DNA from: Boletus sp. NGJ | Taxonomy: Eukaryota; Basidiomycota; Agaricomycetes; Boletales; Boletaceae | Length of the DNA: 64,000 nt | Direction of reading: 5' to 3' | Assembly (NCBI GenBank): GCA_019096195.1 | Contig: JAGTXK010000273.1 | Span: 124,001-188,000, forward strand | Shown here: piece by piece, positions 1-10,869 of the stretch | Numbering within the stretch: the stretch's first letter is position 1 | How the letters are laid out: every line of letters starts with the position of its first letter | Made by a program: the position numbers and the translations under genes | Notes under the pieces: generated by a model | Told to the model about the DNA's origin: nothing | Databases searched by the model: none | The model's input: the letters and a program-made list of their open reading frames with translations, nothing else

Positions 1-33
1 GCTGACTGGACTTCTAGAAGAAAGTTCGTTTTA

Positions 34-732
34 ATGAGCGGCCCGTTACAATCTCTCGCAAAGGCTTCTTCGAAAAATGCAGGAAGGATTCTGGTTCGTC
101 TCCTGCACGCTCTTGTCTCGTCATTCGGGTGCGTTGCCTCTCCTTGCTTGCGATATTCGTTATCCAAACAAATACAGGAACACGACGCCGTGCGTTGTCA
201 ACCCCAAAAACTCCCGCTTGAAGCAGATTGTCGGTCTGTTTACGAGGATTGTCTCTTGGACTACCCTGGCTTTCTCGTCGACCTTCAAGTTCTCGAAGGC
301 GACGAACGTTCCGACACGCCGTTCGGATGCGTTCGTAGATCCGAATTCTATGAAACAGAGTCTGGCATCGCCACGTTCGATCGGACAGGCTATGCAAACT
401 ACTGCCTCTCCAGGTGGATCGATAAGCAACGCGAAGAAGCGCGGGCTCCGAGGAAACTCGTGTTCGAAGATCCTGTACTTCTACCGTGGCCCAGCCGTAC
501 CCTACCACCACCTTCGAGCGGCTCACTCGAGATGTCTTGTCCCATGCCACCACTGCCCTCACCTATCTATAGGCCACCACGATCTCTTCCCCGGCGCATG
601 TGGAGGTACATCGAGGACGAACTTCAAAACGCTATTGTTGTGCTCATCATTGGGCTCTTCATCCACATATGTTTATTTCTTTTTCTTTTGTATGATATTC
701 TGACGCGGGGTCTCATCCCATCGGATGAGTGA
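34..732 (+). CDS. hypothetical protein with C-terminal membrane segment
   Basis: An uninterrupted 232-residue frame begins at ATG 34. I recognise no domain. Residues about 165-185 are proline-rich, and residues about 200-222 form one long hydrophobic stretch (AIVVLIIGLFIHICLFLFLL) followed by a short polar tail, so the protein would be tail-anchored or single-pass. GC-rich third positions agree with the neighbouring host genes. An intron is not needed but cannot be excluded. The opposite strand is also open for 182 codons, which weakens the case; the hydrophobic C-terminus makes the plus frame more convincing. Confidence 0.5.
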   Translation: MSGPLQSLAKASSKNAGRILVRLLHALVSSFGCVASPCLRYSLSKQIQEHDAVRCQPQKLPLEADCRSVYEDCLLDYPGFLVDLQVLEGDERSDTPFGCVRRSEFYETESGIATFDRTGYANYCLSRWIDKQREEARAPRKLVFEDPVLLPWPSRTLPPPSSGSLEMSCPMPPLPSPIYRPPRSLPRRMWRYIEDELQNAIVVLIIGLFIHICLFLFLLYDILTRGLIPSDE

Positions 733-1094
733 TTTGTATCATCTCACATGCGGTTTTGTTTTTTTCTTTTCTGCCATGTGGTGTTCTTCCGGTTATTCAG
801 GGCTGCTTGGTGGTCTTTCTGCTGTATACATTATCCTTTCTCATTTTGGCTACTGTATCATTAGTACATCTTAGTCTTAGCCTCACTTGTACAAGCAATT
901 TTTGTGGGATCTCCACACTTCCCTTCCCCTTAAAGGCTGGTGTGAGTTCCGTGAATTGTTATCACTGATAAGGGTGTGCATCACGTGCTCCTGCCTGCGT
1001 GACAGGCTTATGTCATATGTGACTGTCGAGAATACCGCGTTATCACGCAAGTCCCCGCATTGATTAATATTGATTCTTGAATCGCCTCCACGTA
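733..1094. other. intergenic, no gene seen
   Basis: This gap between two plus-strand genes is T-rich just after position 733. It presumably holds the first gene's 3' end and the promoter of the gene at 1095. I see no RNA gene or repeat. Confidence 0.5.
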
Positions 1095-2039
1095 ATGGCA
1101 GATGCCAGTCCTTCCAGCTCCTCCGAGAGCCAGCCTCGCGGACGCGGTAGAGGCAGAGGCAAGTCAAGAGGCGGCCTCGGTAAATACCTCCGCGCTCGGG
1201 GACGAGGTCATTCATTCGGGCGTCCTGCCCAGTTCACGAAACGACTCGTTCCAGAGGGCGAAGAACCGGAAGACGTCGACCCCGAAGAAGCCGAAGAGAT
1301 CCGCCAGAGGTACTCCAAACGTCAGCTCGTATCCAACGCGGATCGGTATGCGGAGGAGGAACCCCAGCAGGATTCAGACGGTACGCGTTTCTTTTTTCCT
1401 TTCCTTTCCTTTCCTTTTTTTTTTTGAGGGGGGTCGTGTTATAAACGTGTTCAGGATGTTTAGGAGAGGAGATCAAGGAGCGCGAGGTCGATCTGTCTGC
1501 GTTTTTGGAAAAGCAACGACGGTCGGATGTGGATTCGGCGTTTGGAGCGCTCGATGCGCGGGAGGAGGATGAAGACGAGATAGATCATTCGTTGGCACAT
1601 ATCACTTCCCAGCGGCAACCTGCTTTGCAGTCGAAAAAGGGTCGCGTGCAGACGATCGAATGGGACGAGTCGCTCGAACGGATGAGGCGCGAGAAAGCTG
1701 TGGCCGAGGCTAATCGAGGTTCGTCGGTGGTCGTAACAGCAAAACCACGGAGTCAATGATTCTTTCCCTCTGCTCCGTTTTTCTTTTCTTTTCTTGTCCG
1801 ATTAGACCTAAAGGAAAGGTTTAGAGCAAAGACGAGCACGCTCAGAACGAAAGCCGATGGCTCCCAAGGAACGAAAGAAAGGTCCGTCCGTATGTCACGC
1901 GTTTCTGTTTGGGCCTCGATTGCTGAGTCTCTTGGAAGAAAACGATGTCGTCGAGGCGCCGCCTTTGCCTACAGAGGGTATCACGAGGAAGGATCCAAAG
2001 AGTGAGATGCAAGATTTCCTTGACGATTTGCTGGGGTAG
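1095..2039 (+). CDS. conserved Arg/Gly-rich, acidic fungal protein (four exons)
   Basis: Exons 1095-1380, 1464-1718, 1806-1889 and 1939-2039 join to 241 codons plus stop. Introns start GTACGC, GTTCGT and GTATGT and end in AG. The N-terminus is an RGRGRGR tract followed by GGLGKYLRARGRG; the middle is acidic and carries the motif IEWDESLERM; the C-terminus is MQDFLDDLLG. The RG-rich start suggests an RNA- or chromatin-associated nuclear protein, but I cannot name the family. Splicing removes in-frame stops and keeps one composition across all exons, so the gene model is good. The third intron (49 bp) is the least certain because its acceptor lies close to other AGs. Confidence 0.7.
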
Positions 2040-3044
2040 GACCTGTGGAAGTGGGGTGACTGTTCCGTTGTGCTTTACATGATCCACACGTTCTTTATGT
2101 CGTGTGGTTGAGGAACCTCTGACTTTTTGGACAGTGCGAGTGCCTGACCTGACGATGATCAGTCCGTACATCTTAACTGGGATTAAGACTACGGCTAGCT
2201 CAACGACACCGCGATCACTGGACGCAATATTTCCCGCAGATGCGTTCGAGCGACAGGCAATGACGTGTTCGTACACAAAGTTGTCCCGCTCCATACCAAT
2301 GCCAAAAAACCACACCATCGGTTGGTTGCCTGATAGTCCAAGCATTCTTGTTCACCCGCCTCCATCCAGCTGTTCGCGGATGCAAACGTCCATGCACGCA
2401 CCCTCTCCTGACGTCCGCTTGGCAAGAACGCGCTGATGATGAATCTCCACTGTGTCTTGTCCCGGGGTAACTAGTGCTACGAGTAGATGCCCCGCCACCC
2501 GACGGTAGCATCCTCTTGACGAAGTTACGCACAACCTGTCCGAGCCGTCCCCGTGTTTGTTGTTGGGATATCTGAGGATGCAGGAGCGTGCGGGTAAGCC
2601 GGAACGCCCGAATAGGTGTCGTGGTATTCGTACGCGGCGTATCGGCATAAGACAGGGTGGAAAAGTCGACCAGGTAGGTAGGAACCGGACTCTTGTGAAG
2701 GCAGGATTGTATCGACACTGGCGTGCTGGATCTGATTGCATTGCCTTTCGTTCCGGGGTGTCATGGTCGCACACACTCCTCCTGGGTGATTGTCGAGCAT
2801 TGGTCTCGGGTCGTCACGGGGAGGGCGGTGTTTGCTTCCCACCATTCGGTGACGTCGGTTTGGTCGGTGAAACATGTTCCCGACTCTCGCGAACATGAAG
2901 ACCTGTGTCTTGGACTCTGGCGTCTTGGCGGGTTATGGGCAGAGGTATCCATTGCAAACCCATTACCAAGACGGACCGTCATCTGTCGCTGCAGCAAAAC
3001 AGTTGAACTGGGCCGTAATACATGAAAACTTGGGGAGACACCGT
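2040..3044. other. about 1 kb without a supported gene
   Basis: Several overlapping frames are open on both strands, but none shows a recognisable motif or a consistent splice chain. I looked for a pheromone-receptor (STE3) remnant, given the pheromone-like genes downstream, and found none. Confidence 0.4.
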
Positions 3045-3787
3045 GTTGTTCACGAAAGCACTCGCATTGGAGCTGCATATACCTGGACCCCAGCGCAAGT
3101 GGTGGAGATGGAACCTGGCCGAGGTCAGAATGGGGACCAAAAATCACAATCTGTGCTAACATCAGCTGATTTATGAGGTGTATAAGCTACACACTAGATT
3201 CCATGAATTTGTGAGTAGTGAGTAGACATCGCAGCGAGATGATCCGAAAATGGCAAGTGTAGCTAGCATTCGGGGGTTTTGCGCCATGTGGCTGTGTGGT
3301 CCGACAGACAATTAAAATGTCATTCTGCTATCACTGTATCAGACTACTCGACGCGGACAAGACAAAAAGGTGGAGAACAGCCCTGACATGACTGAAACAT
3401 CTTTTGCCTTGCCTTCACACGTTCCTGTCTCACTCCTCTTCAGTCGTCTTGTACGGTGCGTGTAGGCTTGCGTTTGCTTTCCCTGGCAAACTCCCTGGCA
3501 AACTCACGTCCCAGGAAACGCGATCCTTTTTAATCGGCCCGTATGGCTGCAGCCGTGTCTCGCCTCTCTTTTGTTCTCACAAATGGAGACGCATTATCCA
3601 GACCGGGTCTGCGATGACGGACGACAGGCAGCCAGAATTTCGGCAAGGACTCACCTAAACAATAACGAATGTCACCCGTCGGGTTTCGCTCCAGGGATGA
3701 GTCCGCCCGGATGGCAACCATGATATGGAGCATGTTTGATTCTTACGGCTCTCAATTGTCTTTGATCGGCACCAATGTCCGAGCAAA

Positions 3788-3799
3788 CGTATATATACG
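3788..3799 (+). promoter_or_regulatory. TATA element of pheromone-like gene 1
   Basis: The palindrome CGTATATATACG lies 114 bases upstream of ATG 3902. The same 12-mer precedes the other two pheromone-like genes at nearly the same distance, which supports a TATA box kept by selection or recent descent. Confidence 0.65.
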
Positions 3800-3901
3800 G
3801 CGGGGATGAGGCCAACCTTCATCACTAAGTCTACACCAGTCGTCTTCGTCTTGGAGGTCTTGCGACTTCTCTGCCATACATTCCTCTCATCATATACAAC
3901 A

Positions 3902-4054
3902 ATGCAGTTTGTCTCCCTGTTCGCCGTGCTCTCCGACTCCTCCTTCACCTTGGCCGATGCCCCCAATGCACCAGACTCGGATGAACCGCAAATACCAGTT
4001 GATGAGATTGGCAACTGGAGCTCTACGGGTGGCAACTTTTGTATCATTGTATGA
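3902..4054 (+). CDS. mating pheromone precursor-like peptide 1 (CAAX end CIIV)
   Basis: A 50-residue frame begins MQFVSLFAVLSDSS and ends GGNFCIIV before the stop. Cys plus two aliphatic residues plus one is the CAAX farnesylation signal, and length about 40-60 with an acidic, Pro-containing middle and a C-terminal CAAX is the usual layout of basidiomycete lipopeptide pheromone precursors. The shared core PQIPVDE recurs in the two paralogs. If correct, the product is farnesylated, trimmed and exported, and acts on a STE3-type receptor in another mate. A TATA element lies 114 bp upstream and CAACAATG surrounds the start. No receptor gene is visible in the window. Other CAAX peptides cannot be excluded, but three diverged copies with invariant CIIV favour this call. 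Confidence 0.7.
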   Translation: MQFVSLFAVLSDSSFTLADAPNAPDSDEPQIPVDEIGNWSSTGGNFCIIV

Positions 4055-4414
4055 TATACCATTTTGTAAGCATCTTTCCTTCAAAATTTCCAATGTTCCC
4101 AAACTGAGCGACGCCAAAGTCACGGAGACTAGCACGCCGTCAGTGGTCGAAGCGGAGCCTAGACTCCCAATTTCCTCTGCCCGAGAGTCGTGTGAGCGAG
4201 CTTATCAGATGAGGATGGCGGACAGTCTGGGGATAGCGGTGTCGAGGGGAGAGCTGCAGGCAACTCAATTTCAGTCGGGCGACCATGAAGAGCATATCTC
4301 AACCACGATTTCAGGAATCACACTTCTACTACTACATACAAATATACCTAACAGGGTGAGACGCGTCCGATGCTATTGCACATGAAGTGCTCATATTATA
4401 TTACATTCTGATGA

Positions 4415-5232
4415 TTTTTTTTTTTTTAAATTTCATTTATGTCCATGTGGAGTACGAGTACTCTATGTAGGACAATCTATCGTGTCTGACGGGGCCCTTG
4501 CCCCTCCGCTTCTCCGATCTCGTGAATACCATAGTGTGGGTTTCCCCCACTAGTCCCCCGTTCCCGCCGGCCGTTTTAGACACGCAGATCTTCTAAGTCG
4601 CGGTGACGGTTTTGTCCGTGCCGAGTGAAGTGGTGTGGTTAGGCGACTTTTGAGGTGTGACATGTACGTCTCCCTACCCGTCTGATACCCGTCCGGCTCT
4701 GCCGATCCCTCGTAGACTTAAATATTAGGTGGAATATGGTATGAATGGCTTCAGCGCGGGTTACGGCGTGTATTGCGATAAGTTCGTTTTGAGACGACCT
4801 GAATTGTGAATGAAGTTTAGTAGAGGGTTAGTCGCGTCTGGTTGTGTTAGTAGGTATCGTAAGTCGAATGCTTTCATTCTGAGTGCGTTGTATAGGGATT
4901 GGTGTTCTTTGGCGTAGCTGGGACATTCGAAGAGATAGTGTCGTAGCGTCTCTATTATGGGGGCGGGGTCGTCAGTACAAAAGGGGCAGTGTGGCGTTTC
5001 GGATACACGTATGCGGTATAGGTGTTGGTTGAGTGCTAGGTGGTTCGAGTAAAGGCCGACTAGAAGGGAGGTGTTAACTTTAGTTAGGAGGGCGACGTTG
5101 AATTTGTTTATTGTCGTAGACCGTCGATTATCTGAGCCGACTGGTATCCTGTCTGGTTGATCTGGGAAGGATATAAAATTGCTCATGGGCGCCCTCGTAT
5201 GCTTGGCCTGCGGCTGAGCTTACTGATTCTCC
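4415..5232 (-). mobile_element. 5'-truncated LINE (non-LTR retrotransposon) fragment
   Basis: On the minus strand, 5186-4761 encodes 141 residues with the Cys-rich tail of a LINE reverse transcriptase ORF: CPFC, then ETLRHYLFECPSY, a CCHC-like finger seen after the RT/RNase H part in fungal LINEs. The frame is followed by about 330 bp of 3' UTR and a tail read as the T-run 4415-4427 on the plus strand. The reverse transcriptase core is missing, so this is a typical 5'-truncated insertion. Comparison with duplication copy 2, where the flanks are nearly adjacent, marks both edges. I could not define a target-site duplication. Confidence 0.75.
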
Positions 5233-5570
5233 GACTATTCGGCCTGCCCAGCACAGTTCGCCGTACACGGCTCTCTTTCTGATGCCAGTGCGGTATCATG
5301 CATCATGCGATTCATACCCAACTTCAAGCCAGACATCGCAGGTCCATCCACGCGCGTACACATGGTATTCACCAGATTTTCCTTGACAACTTTCTCGTGG
5401 TTCTCTGCACATGCACAAGGATCGGGCGATAACACGTGCAGTGTTATAAAGCTTGAGAGACGAAGTGGTTGGTAGTTTGAGTGCAATTGTGCCAGTGACT
5501 CGTGATCCAGCCCGATACAGCGTACAAGCGCAAAGGATCAACGCGACGTAGTACGCCCATTGTCTCGCTT

Positions 5571-6169
5571 GTGAGTCGAGCTATTGATCAAGGGATTTCA
5601 TGGTCATGGGCGTGACTTGGTCGCTTTGTTGATCACAGTCGTCCCGGATGATCCAACCAGGCCTGGCGAGTTGATGGGCTCAGGATCCCACGGACTGTAA
5701 CACTCCACACCACTCGGTGAAGTCGTCCCATCGACTCCGACGGTAAGCACATACGAGTAGTGTGTGTTGTGAGAAGAGTTATCAAAAAAAGGTTCGGATT
5801 AGGTGGATGATGACCTTATCTGTTGTCCCCATTGGAATGTTTTCTAATAGAGTTTGACGATATGCCAAGTCCCAGCTTTGAGCTAACACGCACAACGCAG
5901 TAGACTTGCCTGAAACTCGGACATGACGACGTTGAGATACTCGTCTTCAAGGTACTGCGGGGTCTCACAAACGAAACACTCATACGAGTAACAGAGGTTA
6001 GTACCGACATGTCACAAAAGTGACCGTCCGAGTTTAAAGAGGATTGGCTTACCTCTTTGTCAATTTAATTCCCAAATACCCGACAGGACTCAGGGCTACT
6101 CGTCTATTGTCTCTCGATAGAATAAGTAATTGATACCTATGGAATGGTGCCTTGTGACGATGTGAGACA
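5571..6169. other. spacer between duplication copies
   Basis: GC-balanced DNA with no frame or splice chain that I can support. It separates the two copies of the pheromone-bearing duplication. Confidence 0.4.
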
Positions 6170-6950
6170 GGTTGCTCACGAAAGCACTCATGTCAAATTG
6201 GAGTCTTGCGTGGGCCCATGCACAAGCGGTGGAGATGGAACGTGGCAGAGGTCGGAGGTCAGAGTGGGGGCCCAAAAATCAAGTTCTGTGCTACAAGATG
6301 AGGCGTATAAGCTGTACACCATTCAGACGACTCCATGGATATGTGAGGTAGAGACAGGATCCAAAAATGGCAAGTATAGTGTTCAGGGAATTTTTTTCGA
6401 CGTGTGGCTGTGTGGTATGACAGACAATTAGAATGTCATTCTGCTATCACTGTATCAGACCATTCGACGTGGACAAGACAAAAAGATGGAGCTCGATGGT
6501 GAATGGCCCTGACGTGACTGAAACACCTTTCAATGACCTTCTCCTCACACATTCCTATCTCACTCCTCTTCAGTCGTCTTCTACGGACCGACGACGTACG
6601 GTGCGTGTCGCATGAGCTTGCGTTTGCTTTCCTGGAAAACTCACGTCCCAGGAAACGCGATCCTGGGGTTTATTCGGCCCGTACGGCTGCAGCTGTGCCT
6701 CGCCTCGCAATGACATTCTTTTTGTTCTCACAAATGGAGAAGCATGGTCCATACTGGGTCTTCGATGTGACCGACGACAGGCAGCCAAAATTTCGGCAAG
6801 GACTCACCTACACAATAACGAATGTCACTCGTCAGGTTTCGCTCCCGGGATGAGTCGTCCTGTGATGCAACAATGATATGGAACATGTATAATCCTTGCG
6901 GTCACATTGTTTCCTGTCAATGTCTTGGTCGGCACCAATGTCCGAGCAAA

Positions 6951-6962
6951 CGTATATATACG
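6951..6962 (+). promoter_or_regulatory. TATA element of pheromone-like gene 2
   Basis: The same 12-base palindrome CGTATATATACG as in copy 1, here 120 bases before ATG 7071. Confidence 0.65.
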
Positions 6963-7070
6963 GCGGTGATGATGCGGCCTACCTTCATCACCAAGCCTAC
7001 ACCAGTCGTCTTCGTCTTTCAAGAGATCTTGCGAGTTTTTTGCGATACACCCATTTCATCATATACAACA

Positions 7071-7223
7071 ATGCAGTTTGTCTCCCTGTTCGCCGTGTTC
7101 TCCGACTCCTCCTTCACCTTGGTCGATGTCCTCACTGCATCAGGCTCAGAAGAACCGCAAATACCAGCTGATGATAACAACAACTATAACTCTGCGGGTA
7201 ACATCAGTTGTATCATTGTATGA
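7071..7223 (+). CDS. mating pheromone precursor-like peptide 2 (CAAX end CIIV)
   Basis: This 50-residue paralog of peptide 1 starts MQFVSLFAVFSDSS, keeps the core EEPQIPADD and ends NISCIIV. The last 18 residues, which should form the mature lipopeptide, differ strongly (DDNNNYNSAGNIS before the CAAX), while signal-like N-terminus and CAAX are kept. That pattern is expected when paralogous pheromones diversify in specificity. It lies in duplication copy 2, with TATA element and CAACAATG context conserved. Confidence 0.7.
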   Translation: MQFVSLFAVFSDSSFTLVDVLTASGSEEPQIPADDNNNYNSAGNISCIIV

Positions 7224-8134
7224 TATACCATTTTGTAAGCATCTTTCCTTCAATTTTTTTTCAAGGTTCGCAAGCTGAGCGACGCCAAAGTCACGGAGAC
7301 TAGCACACCGTCTGTGGTCGAAGCGGAGTCTATGCCCGAGAGTCTTGTGAGCGAGCTTGATGAGGGGACAGTCTGGATGGGGTAGTCGAGGGGAAAGCAG
7401 GCAACTCAATCTCCCAAACTGCCCGACTATGAAGAACATATCTCTACTACTACTACATGCAATTAATATTACTATCTTCGACAACGTGACTGACCAGCTA
7501 TGTGGTTGACCGGGTATGCGATAGTATCATTATGGACGCGTCCGGTGCTGTTGCACATGTAGTCCTCAATATTTCAATGTTAATATTCCATTACGGCCTG
7601 TCCGGTACAGCTCGCCGTACACGGCGTGCTCACTGATGCGGCATGATACCCGACTTGCACAGACTCGGACACCGCAGCACCATCATGCGCGTACGCATGG
7701 TGTCCACCAATTCTTGCAGGCTTTCTTTCTCGTGGTTCTCTGCATATGTGAAAGGATCGGCGATAACACGCGCAGGGTCATAAAGCTTGAGAGATGAAGT
7801 AGCTGTGCTTGTACGATTTGAGTGCAGGTGTGCCAGTGACGTGATCCAGCCCGATGCAGCGTACAAGCGCAGAGGATCAACGCGACGTAGTACGCTCCGA
7901 CTCGTTCCTTGATGGATTCGTCAGCTTCGTACACGCTTCGTACGCTTTAGTTTCCTTTGTGATGTTTTCAAAGAAAGCTCACCCAACGCGGTGTTGCACC
8001 GAGCTGAGGGATGCAATACGGTGCCATTTTGATGCCTTTGTTGGGTGTGTGAATGCCGTTGAAGCCGGGGCCAGAGTGACGGGTATAAAATTCGGCAACG
8101 GCTGGAAAGGTGCATGATCGTATAACGCAGTACA

Positions 8135-8377
8135 ATGAGTACCCTCCTTACTATAAATTTTGATGACTTTTTAGTCAGCACTGAGGACCATCCCGTCACC
8201 TGCCGTGTGACTGCCACCTTCGAGCCGAGCGGCGAAGCGTACCCTTTGTCTCTGAACGCGAACGGCCGAAATGAACGTGCATCAAAGAGGGGCGTGTGCC
8301 CCGTAGACGTACCAATTGCATATGAAAAGTCATCACCCTTACCCGTCCTCACCGCGAGCGATGCGACCCTTGGGTAA
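8135..8377 (+). CDS. small hypothetical frame
   Basis: Eighty residues from MSTLLTINFDDF to TASDATLG, with no motif that I recognise. The antisense strand is open over the same stretch for 161 codons, so this may be chance or part of a spliced gene. The rest of 7911-9529 shows no gene that I can support. Confidence 0.2.
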   Translation: MSTLLTINFDDFLVSTEDHPVTCRVTATFEPSGEAYPLSLNANGRNERASKRGVCPVDVPIAYEKSSPLPVLTASDATLG

Positions 8378-9529
8378 TTGAGAACGCCGTGCACGAGCAG
8401 ATTCATGAAGTGACCCTGTTGAGACTGAGACAGTATATTTCGAACTGGAAGCAGAAATGAGCACTTCGCAAGATGGGTGGTGGTACACGATAGAATGACC
8501 GAGACGCACGATGCACGTCCAAGAGTGGATGAGTCATTTAAACCCGGAGACCCTCTGTAAGGCTCAAAAAAAAAAATTCGCTGGAAGGTCTAGGGTTGAA
8601 TTGTTGGATCCGAGGGAAAGCGTCGTGTAATCGGCATACCTCTGGATTTGACAGAGCGCCTGATTATGTAATGTCCACTTTTGCGTTGCAATCGTCTGTA
8701 TCACAAGAGAATGCCCCCCAAATGAAATGACAGAAGCAGGGAACGTACCAGCATTCTTTTGGGGCTAAATGGTCTCATTGAGAACCTGCTTGATGTTGAA
8801 ACGGACCCAACCACACAAGCCGGACAATGAAGACTTGGATGTCAGCAAAGACTCGGACAACGACATCCCTGACTTATTGGACGTACTGCGATTGGGTGAA
8901 AGCACCTAAGTGATCACACACCTGGTTGAAAGTTGTCACAGTCAACAGGCGTCGCGTCCGTGTCGCTGCTGACAACACGTTTCCCATTGTGAAACACATT
9001 GTTCGAGTTGCCGAGATTAAAAAACCGCGCCTTTTTTCAGAAGAGTCCTGGCGCTATATGGATGCTTACAGGTGTGACCCCAGCTGCATGCAGCACTTTC
9101 TCTTCCTCTTACCCTACCTCTCACGGAAAGGGGCGGAATAAGCAGAAGCCCAAATCTCAGTAGCTGATGATGATGAGTGGGAATCAATGATTGTTCACGG
9201 AGTTATGTAAGTAACAGCGCGGAGATAACCCCTACGCCCAAATATGATAACTCCAACTTTCTCCGACCGAAGTTCGCTTTTGTTGTGGTGGTTCCATGTC
9301 AAAATAATGCACTAACCACCCAGTATTTGTGTCGTGGAAGTGGTAGATAGAATTATAGTTTTACTCATACCTGAGTTGCCGCTTCCTCAGTACATTGTAT
9401 GGTCCATTTATCTAGTCTGACAGTATCTATCATAGATAGGTTACGTATCACGTGTACGTGCGAATCCGCGGAGCTCATAAACTTGAGTGATAATTTACTA
9501 CAGTAACCACACCGTTTATCTCCGTTGCA
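8378..9529. other. about 1.1 kb without a supported gene
   Basis: Only short, unrelated frames occur, the longest being 71 codons at 8926-9141, and none has a recognisable motif. Confidence 0.4.
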
Positions 9530-9759
9530 AAGTCCCTCTTTTGTTCTCGCAATTGGAGACGCATGGTCCGAATGGTGTAGTTCTTCGACGAGATTGAAAG
9601 AAGTCATAATTTCGGCAATAAGATATGCCTACACAATAAAAAATGTTCCACCCGCTGGTATGACCACCCTGATGCCGCCATGAATGGGAACGTGTTTAGC
9701 TGCTACCGTAACATAGTTCCCTCATAATTGTCTTTGACCACCGTCGAGATCCGAGCGAG

Positions 9760-9771
9760 CGTATATATACG
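9760..9771 (+). promoter_or_regulatory. TATA element of pheromone-like gene 3
   Basis: CGTATATATACG, unchanged although the surrounding bases differ from copies 1 and 2, 109 bases before ATG 9869. Confidence 0.65.
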
Positions 9772-9868
9772 AGGGTAATGAGGTGGCTTACCTTCATCAC
9801 CAAGCACGCCCCGTCTTCTTCGTCTCTTGCCACTTCTCTGCGATACATCCCTCTCTTCATATACAACA

Positions 9869-10000
9869 ATGGACTTCCTCTCTGTCGTCTCCTTTACTCC
9901 GTCCAATGTCTCCACTGCATCAGACTCGGATGTACCGCAAATACCAGTTAATGAAGCCGACAACTGGCAGGCTGGATACTCGTTTTGTATCATTGTATGA
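9869..10000 (+). CDS. mating pheromone precursor-like peptide 3 (CAAX end CIIV)
   Basis: A 43-residue frame runs from MDFLSVVSFTPSN through SDVPQIPVNEADN to AGYSFCIIV. It is shorter than its paralogs at the N-terminus but keeps the PQIPV core and the identical CAAX box. Many longer frames overlap it on both strands, so a gene finder may miss it. Support comes from conserved position, TATA element and C-terminus across three copies with otherwise diverged DNA. Confidence 0.68.
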   Translation: MDFLSVVSFTPSNVSTASDSDVPQIPVNEADNWQAGYSFCIIV

Positions 10001-10040
10001 ACTACCGCATTGTAAGCATCCCTCCTTGATCGTTCAAAGC

Positions 10041-10869
10041 TTGTAAACTGAGAAATACCTATCTAGCAGAACCATCTTCTCGTTGTCGTCCACAGTGCCA
10101 CGATCTGGCTGTTATATAAATCTTCTTCGTTCCAAATGATCTCACTTTTTTGTCGCAATGCGGCATTGTTTTTACTTCGTCCACTCCCGGTCGTGGACTA
10201 TGTGGTTGATGCCGGACTTCGGGTGTCAGGGAATCAGGGCAATTCATCAGGAAGTTGTCGTTGTTTGGGAGACCTTGATGGTTATAGCACTATGGGCCTC
10301 ATAAGTCACGTTGTCACTGTATTGATAACCACCGCACACACTCTCCTTATTAAATGCGAAACCTTGTACTTGCTGGACCGTCTGACCTGTGTCTAGTGCG
10401 ATTCTCGTGAACAAGCCTTGAACCAAATGATTTATGTGATATGAGAGACATACGATAGTCAAGTTAACGCTTCAAGCTTCAAGCATGACGGCATCAATAC
10501 CCTGAAGCGCAGATCTAATTGCGAGATGGGTTTGTTTCGGCAGAATGAATATACACCAGATGCTTTGCTACTACATGATCCTTGGTGAAATATTGTTAAT
10601 TCATTTCCGTTTCGAGGCAGATAGACCCTCACATTTCAGAGCGTTGTATCGCTTATAAAATTAGAGGCGTTGGGACTTTAAATCTGGGAAGCTCTCAGTC
10701 CCGCTACACAAGCCCCTGAACCACAGCACATACCAAACTGGGACAGTTTCAGTCGGAGAAGGTCTGAGATGCACGTTACCACACTTCCGCTGGCTGTTTT
10801 CTCCTTGTTCCTGCACGAGACTCGATGGCCCACGCGACAACGTTGATTCTGTGCGGCTTGCATCTCACC
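10041..10869. other. no supported gene
   Basis: Frames at 10136-10396 (+) and 10247-10462 (-) are open but show no family features. The minus-strand one could be a single exon of an unrecognised protein. Confidence 0.35.

Larger units (their letters stand above)
3045..5570. repeat. segmental duplication, copy 1 (with LINE insertion)
   Basis: Positions about 3045-4410 and 5233-5570 are the same DNA as 6170-7590 and 7597-7910. Shared landmarks are the stretch around 3300-3375 (copy 2: 6412-6490), the pheromone-like gene, and a downstream block with GTTCTCTGCA followed by a GATAACAC stretch. Copy 1 is split by a minus-strand LINE at about 4415-5232; copy 2 has no insertion there. The copies differ by many substitutions and small indels, so the duplication is not recent. 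Confidence 0.8.
6170..7910. repeat. segmental duplication, copy 2 (empty LINE site)
   Basis: This matches 3045-4410 plus 5233-5570. The junction around 7590-7597 is the uninterrupted site into which the LINE of copy 1 lies. The 7600-7910 part reads open on the minus strand for about 80 codons, and the matching part of copy 1 is also open but in altered frames. I do not recognise that product and treat it as a possible decayed exon. Confidence 0.8.
9530..10040. repeat. partial third copy of the pheromone-bearing repeat
   Basis: Only the core of the repeat is present: a TTTTGTTCTCGCAA-like upstream block with a GGAGACGCATGGTCC stretch (compare 3570-3600 and 6720-6750), the TATA palindrome, the pheromone-like frame and about 40 bases after it. 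It is the most diverged copy. Confidence 0.7.

Noticed and set aside
14-562. Long minus-strand frame opposite the first gene
   Set aside because: Composition shadow of the plus-strand gene: no motif, and it covers exactly the GC-rich coding part.
2040-3044. Possible STE3 pheromone receptor remnant next to the pheromone-like genes
   Set aside because: No run of hydrophobic helices or receptor motif is seen on either strand here or elsewhere in the window; the receptor, if present, lies outside.
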